Shown here piece by piece: positions 63,701 through 64,000 of a stretch of 64,000 nt of DNA. This DNA is from Bacteroidota bacterium. GTDB taxonomy: Bacteria; Bacteroidota; Bacteroidia; Chitinophagales; Chitinophagaceae. The stretch covers positions 62,001-126,000 of the forward strand of contig JAEZGI010000018.1 in the NCBI GenBank assembly GCA_023416995.1, given 5' to 3'. Below the pieces are notes generated by a model, which searched no databases, was not told the origin of the DNA, and saw nothing but the letters and a program-made list of their open reading frames with translations. Numbering within the stretch: the stretch's first letter is position 1; each line of letters begins with the position of its first letter. A program made the translations under genes and the position numbers.

Positions 63701-64000
63701 ACTCTGTTCGACCGGTCAACGGCCATGGATTCGCTTTGTGCGCCCGGTTTAAAGCCGGGAAGTAATCAGGTTCTCTCCAGGCATCACCCCACGCCCCGTG
63801 GCCTACGCCTTTGTAAACATTATACCTGATATTACCACCAGCATTATTATATGCATTAATAACCTGGATGGTTGTATTTGGATGTGGATTGGTATCCAAT
63901 TCACCCTGGAACTGCCAGATTGGGGTCCATTTCAATGCATTCACCCAGTCACGGAATGAAAGAGACGCAGCACTGATCGGATTGGCTGCGGCTACAAGCG
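57768..64000 (-). CDS. Giant T9SS surface protein with esterase, FnIII, PA14 and repeat modules (5' end beyond window)
   Basis: At least 2076 residues; the frame stays open to the edge and a GTG at 63944 is not the real start. The visible N-terminal part is the end of an alpha/beta hydrolase (QFQGELDTN with a likely acid residue, GVGHGAWGDAW with the likely His). Then come Ig-like regions (63720-63230), FnIII domains 1-2 (to about 62670), PA14 (62665-62190), FnIII 3, a second PA14 (61925-61490), FnIII 4, two cadherin-like domains (61175-60610), module A1 (60605-60090), FnIII 5, a cadherin-like domain, A2 (59510-59005), FnIII 6, A3 (58700-58180), and the T9SS type A signal (from about 58030, AFPNPFVDDV ... 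LNKGMYIIQVLV). PA14 domains usually bind carbohydrate. Likely a surface polysaccharide-degrading or adhesive protein. Confidence 0.88.
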   Translation of the reverse strand, partial: LVAAANPISAASLSFRDWVNALKWTPIWQFQGELDTNPHPNTTIQVINAYNNAGGNIRYNVYKGVGHGAWGDAWREPDYFPALNRAHKANPWPLTGRTEFCPGDPINVTIGISAGFSGYEWRRNGVVIAGATGNQITATSVGTYDVRIRRGTTWSVWSPIPVVIKLKAATVPPAITVVGTMSKVLPSVDTVSGVDLMVPAGYASYVWQKEGSTTTLGTSNTFRATTPGNYRVRVTEQYGCSSEFSAPFTVINANGPNKPEPATNLSVATLSKTSLQLNWSDNAGASFNETSYEIYQGTQPGGPYKMVAYAPQNATSYTLNGLNSNSTYYYVLRAINNTAASAKSNEASGLTDKDSQAPTAPGNLVVTNVTKNSVSLSWSPSTDDVGVTKYEIYVNGVLNYNTTETSFTVSNLTYKQPYSFRIQARDFAGNKSLFSNQVAAQPLTKGLEYKHYTFTGTWNAFPNLNTLSPVATGTTPNVSIAPRVQNDNFAFLWEGFIKIPVSGTYYFRTNSDDGSMLYLGALNGTTSPYTFSGPATVDNNGLHGGQDRTSAPLTLTAGIYPIAISFYEQGGGESMRVTWRTPQTGTSYVDIPDSVFNEQGAIAALIPAAPSNISVTPLSYKSIRVNWTDNSNNETGFEVWRSESNLSGFTVVGTAAANATSFTDTGLVANKKYYYKVKAVNEYGQSDFVKPALNVDYAYYQINGMSVLPNFAAYTPTSTGKQAAFTLGAQTRADNFALKLSSYITVPTTGVYTFYTSSDDGSKLYIGSMNESDLVVNNDGLHGTAEKSGTRTLNAGQLYPIYVTFFEQGGGEVLEARYAGPGIPKQLIPASVLGDASVSATTLAQPAAPAAPTGLVATGISTSEVEVTWNDVATNETGYELHRSLTSGGTYTLVASLPANANTYTDTALTANSIYYYQVRAKGEVAFSAYSNKDSALTKNTPPVITAIANQFMRYDGQLQLAVNATDADGGTLTVTTSNLPSFGAYASTGNGQGLLTFAPNASSQGTYTNIKVRVTDQNGGADSTVFTLVVNDNHKPVIQPVSNIAVSEKQTALVTIVATDQNATALTWSFTGLPAFASTLFNGDSAKITLAPGYTDNGSYTVVAKVDDGTLGVDSVTFTINVSDVNPNKTIYVNFTGGTHKAAAPWNNTNKTPAVNDNFAALKDAEGVTTPIGIQLVNAWSGINDQGGNTGNNGGVYPDAVLRSSYYTSLVSTLRVYGLEQGMKYKFTFLGSRANPAAGVGVTSSYTIGSQNVTLDAANNVNNTVSISDVTAQADGTVNITVQKAAGSTFGYLNSLVIEAIYGDNEAPATPRNVTGSLNAGKVQISWTDAAFNETSYEVFRATNRSGPYQQVFTGAANSTSFADSLISGNKSYYYAVRTVNGIGASAFSDTVVVTTPNVAPLISGVADVVMKTGETVTVNVTATDDPGDAITLMVNGLPSFASFTDNGNGTGVITITPGNTKGVFNNIYVIASDNSGASSNKVISITVADATITRTLVNFNQTFPVGAPWNSFNSAPNAGVSKNNLLDETGVATGINVTLVDKWTAMNTLGVVTGNNSGVYPDDVMRTFYYENSATAKRVKLSGLSANKKYNLVFFASRAGGTGSLATRYTVGSQSVELDANNNGANTVRINGLSADGNGEILISMVRVGASPNAYIGAMEIESYETDGTPLAPGALKAAGISRDKISLNWTSSDASVNGYEVWRSSTANGTYVKIADIAGNVTSYTHTGLATPTVNYYKVRSVKDGVFSPYSNYAGASTVTYVVNLNFNDGTAATGPAQGNNWNNTNALISAGFTLPDMINDLGQQTGIDMTMVRNFSGYNSLGATTGNNSGVVPDNVMKTFFYLNFADTASFKITGLNLAHVYNFVFFGSRVNPSVGVVTAYKIENQIVTLNAANNTMNTVQINNIKPDENGEVAITLYGTVQGGFGYINSLTIHGMPAIAADPQLEPTTTLSIAPAALVPQVMAPSVISETALARVEVEQPVNVVGTPVAFPNPFVDDVAVKLSLSKAVAKLSIVVNDINGRVVFRKDFANLPAGNWQQKLGMNGSSLNKGMYIIQVLVPGEKVQTIKLLKR
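58180..60605 (-). repeat. Three dispersed copies of a ~170-residue module
   Basis: Copies lie at about 60605-60090, 59510-59005 and 58700-58180. Each starts with a VNF-type strand followed by a PWN/NNWNN motif, has TGNNxGVxPDxVxxxxxY in the middle (TGNNGGVYPDAVLRSSYY, TGNNSGVYPDDVMRTFYY, TGNNSGVVPDNVMKTFFY), then F(L/F)(G/A)SR, Y-x-(I/V)-x-x-Q-x-V-x-L(D/N)A(A/N)NN, and ends GY(L/I)NSL-like. FnIII and cadherin-like domains separate the copies. I do not recognise the module; a jelly-roll carbohydrate-binding fold is a guess. Confidence 0.8.

Noticed and set aside
63942..63944. GTG at 63944 as start of the last gene
   Set aside because: The frame continues open upstream to the window edge with hydrolase-like sequence, so the gene is simply cut.

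Overview
The window comes from a member of the Bacteroidota, most likely the Chitinophagaceae (inference). Supporting signs are four secreted proteins with a type IX secretion (T9SS) type A sorting domain at the C-terminus, a capsule locus led by an UpxY/NusG-type antiterminator, promoter-like TTTG / TAnnTTTG elements, and weak or absent Shine-Dalgarno sequences. I see no rRNA, tRNA, insertion sequence, prophage or CRISPR array.

Layout. (1) 1-3764: a minus-strand sulfate assimilation operon cysH-cysD-cysN-cysJ. CysH has the CC...CxxC cysteines of [4Fe-4S] APS reductases, so the route is sulfate to APS to sulfite. (2) 3765-4521: gene-free DNA with decaying ~45-bp tandem repeats and two hairpins. 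(3) 4522-12754: accessory metabolism: a Tat-type Gfo/Idh/MocA oxidoreductase, a small alpha/beta hydrolase, a CLC antiporter with fluoride-type (CLC-F) motifs, a MaoC-SDR-SGNH trio and a P-type Ca2+-type ATPase. (4) 12755-31508: a Wzx/Wzy-type capsule or exopolysaccharide locus. It holds a structured leader, upxY, an attenuator-like hairpin, GT2, a Wzc tyrosine kinase, flippase, polymerase, two GT4, a WcaF-like acetyltransferase, an epimerase, WcaI-like and WcaJ-like enzymes, then a twin beta-helix T9SS protein and an SGNH protein.

(5) 31832-37141: a tight minus-strand cassette UbiA / DprE1-like / DprE2-like / HAD phosphatase. These are the four activities needed to make polyprenyl-phosphate D-arabinofuranose, the mycobacterial arabinan donor. 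A polytopic glycosyltransferase is divergently transcribed next to it. This is the most unusual system in the window. (6) 37292-46545: a secreted T9SS protein, a GMC oxidoreductase with its gluconate-dehydrogenase-subunit-3-like partner, and a 1708-residue secreted esterase/PKD/beta-helix protein. (7) 46889-57458: a second exopolysaccharide locus, with two GT2 genes divergent from a minus-strand operon of a Wzc-like co-polymerase without a tyrosine tail, an acyltransferase, a flippase, a GT, a 40-residue membrane smORF, a polymerase/ligase and a half-length TolC-like protein. (8) 57768-64000: the 3' part of another giant T9SS surface protein, cut by the window edge.

The genes work together mainly on the cell surface: two independent polysaccharide assembly lines, a lipid-linked pentose donor pathway that could feed a glycosyltransferase in the periplasm, and several large T9SS-exported, repeat-built proteins. 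Neither polysaccharide locus contains a recognisable Wza-type outer-membrane exporter inside this window. Functions are assigned from motifs read by eye; no database search was run.
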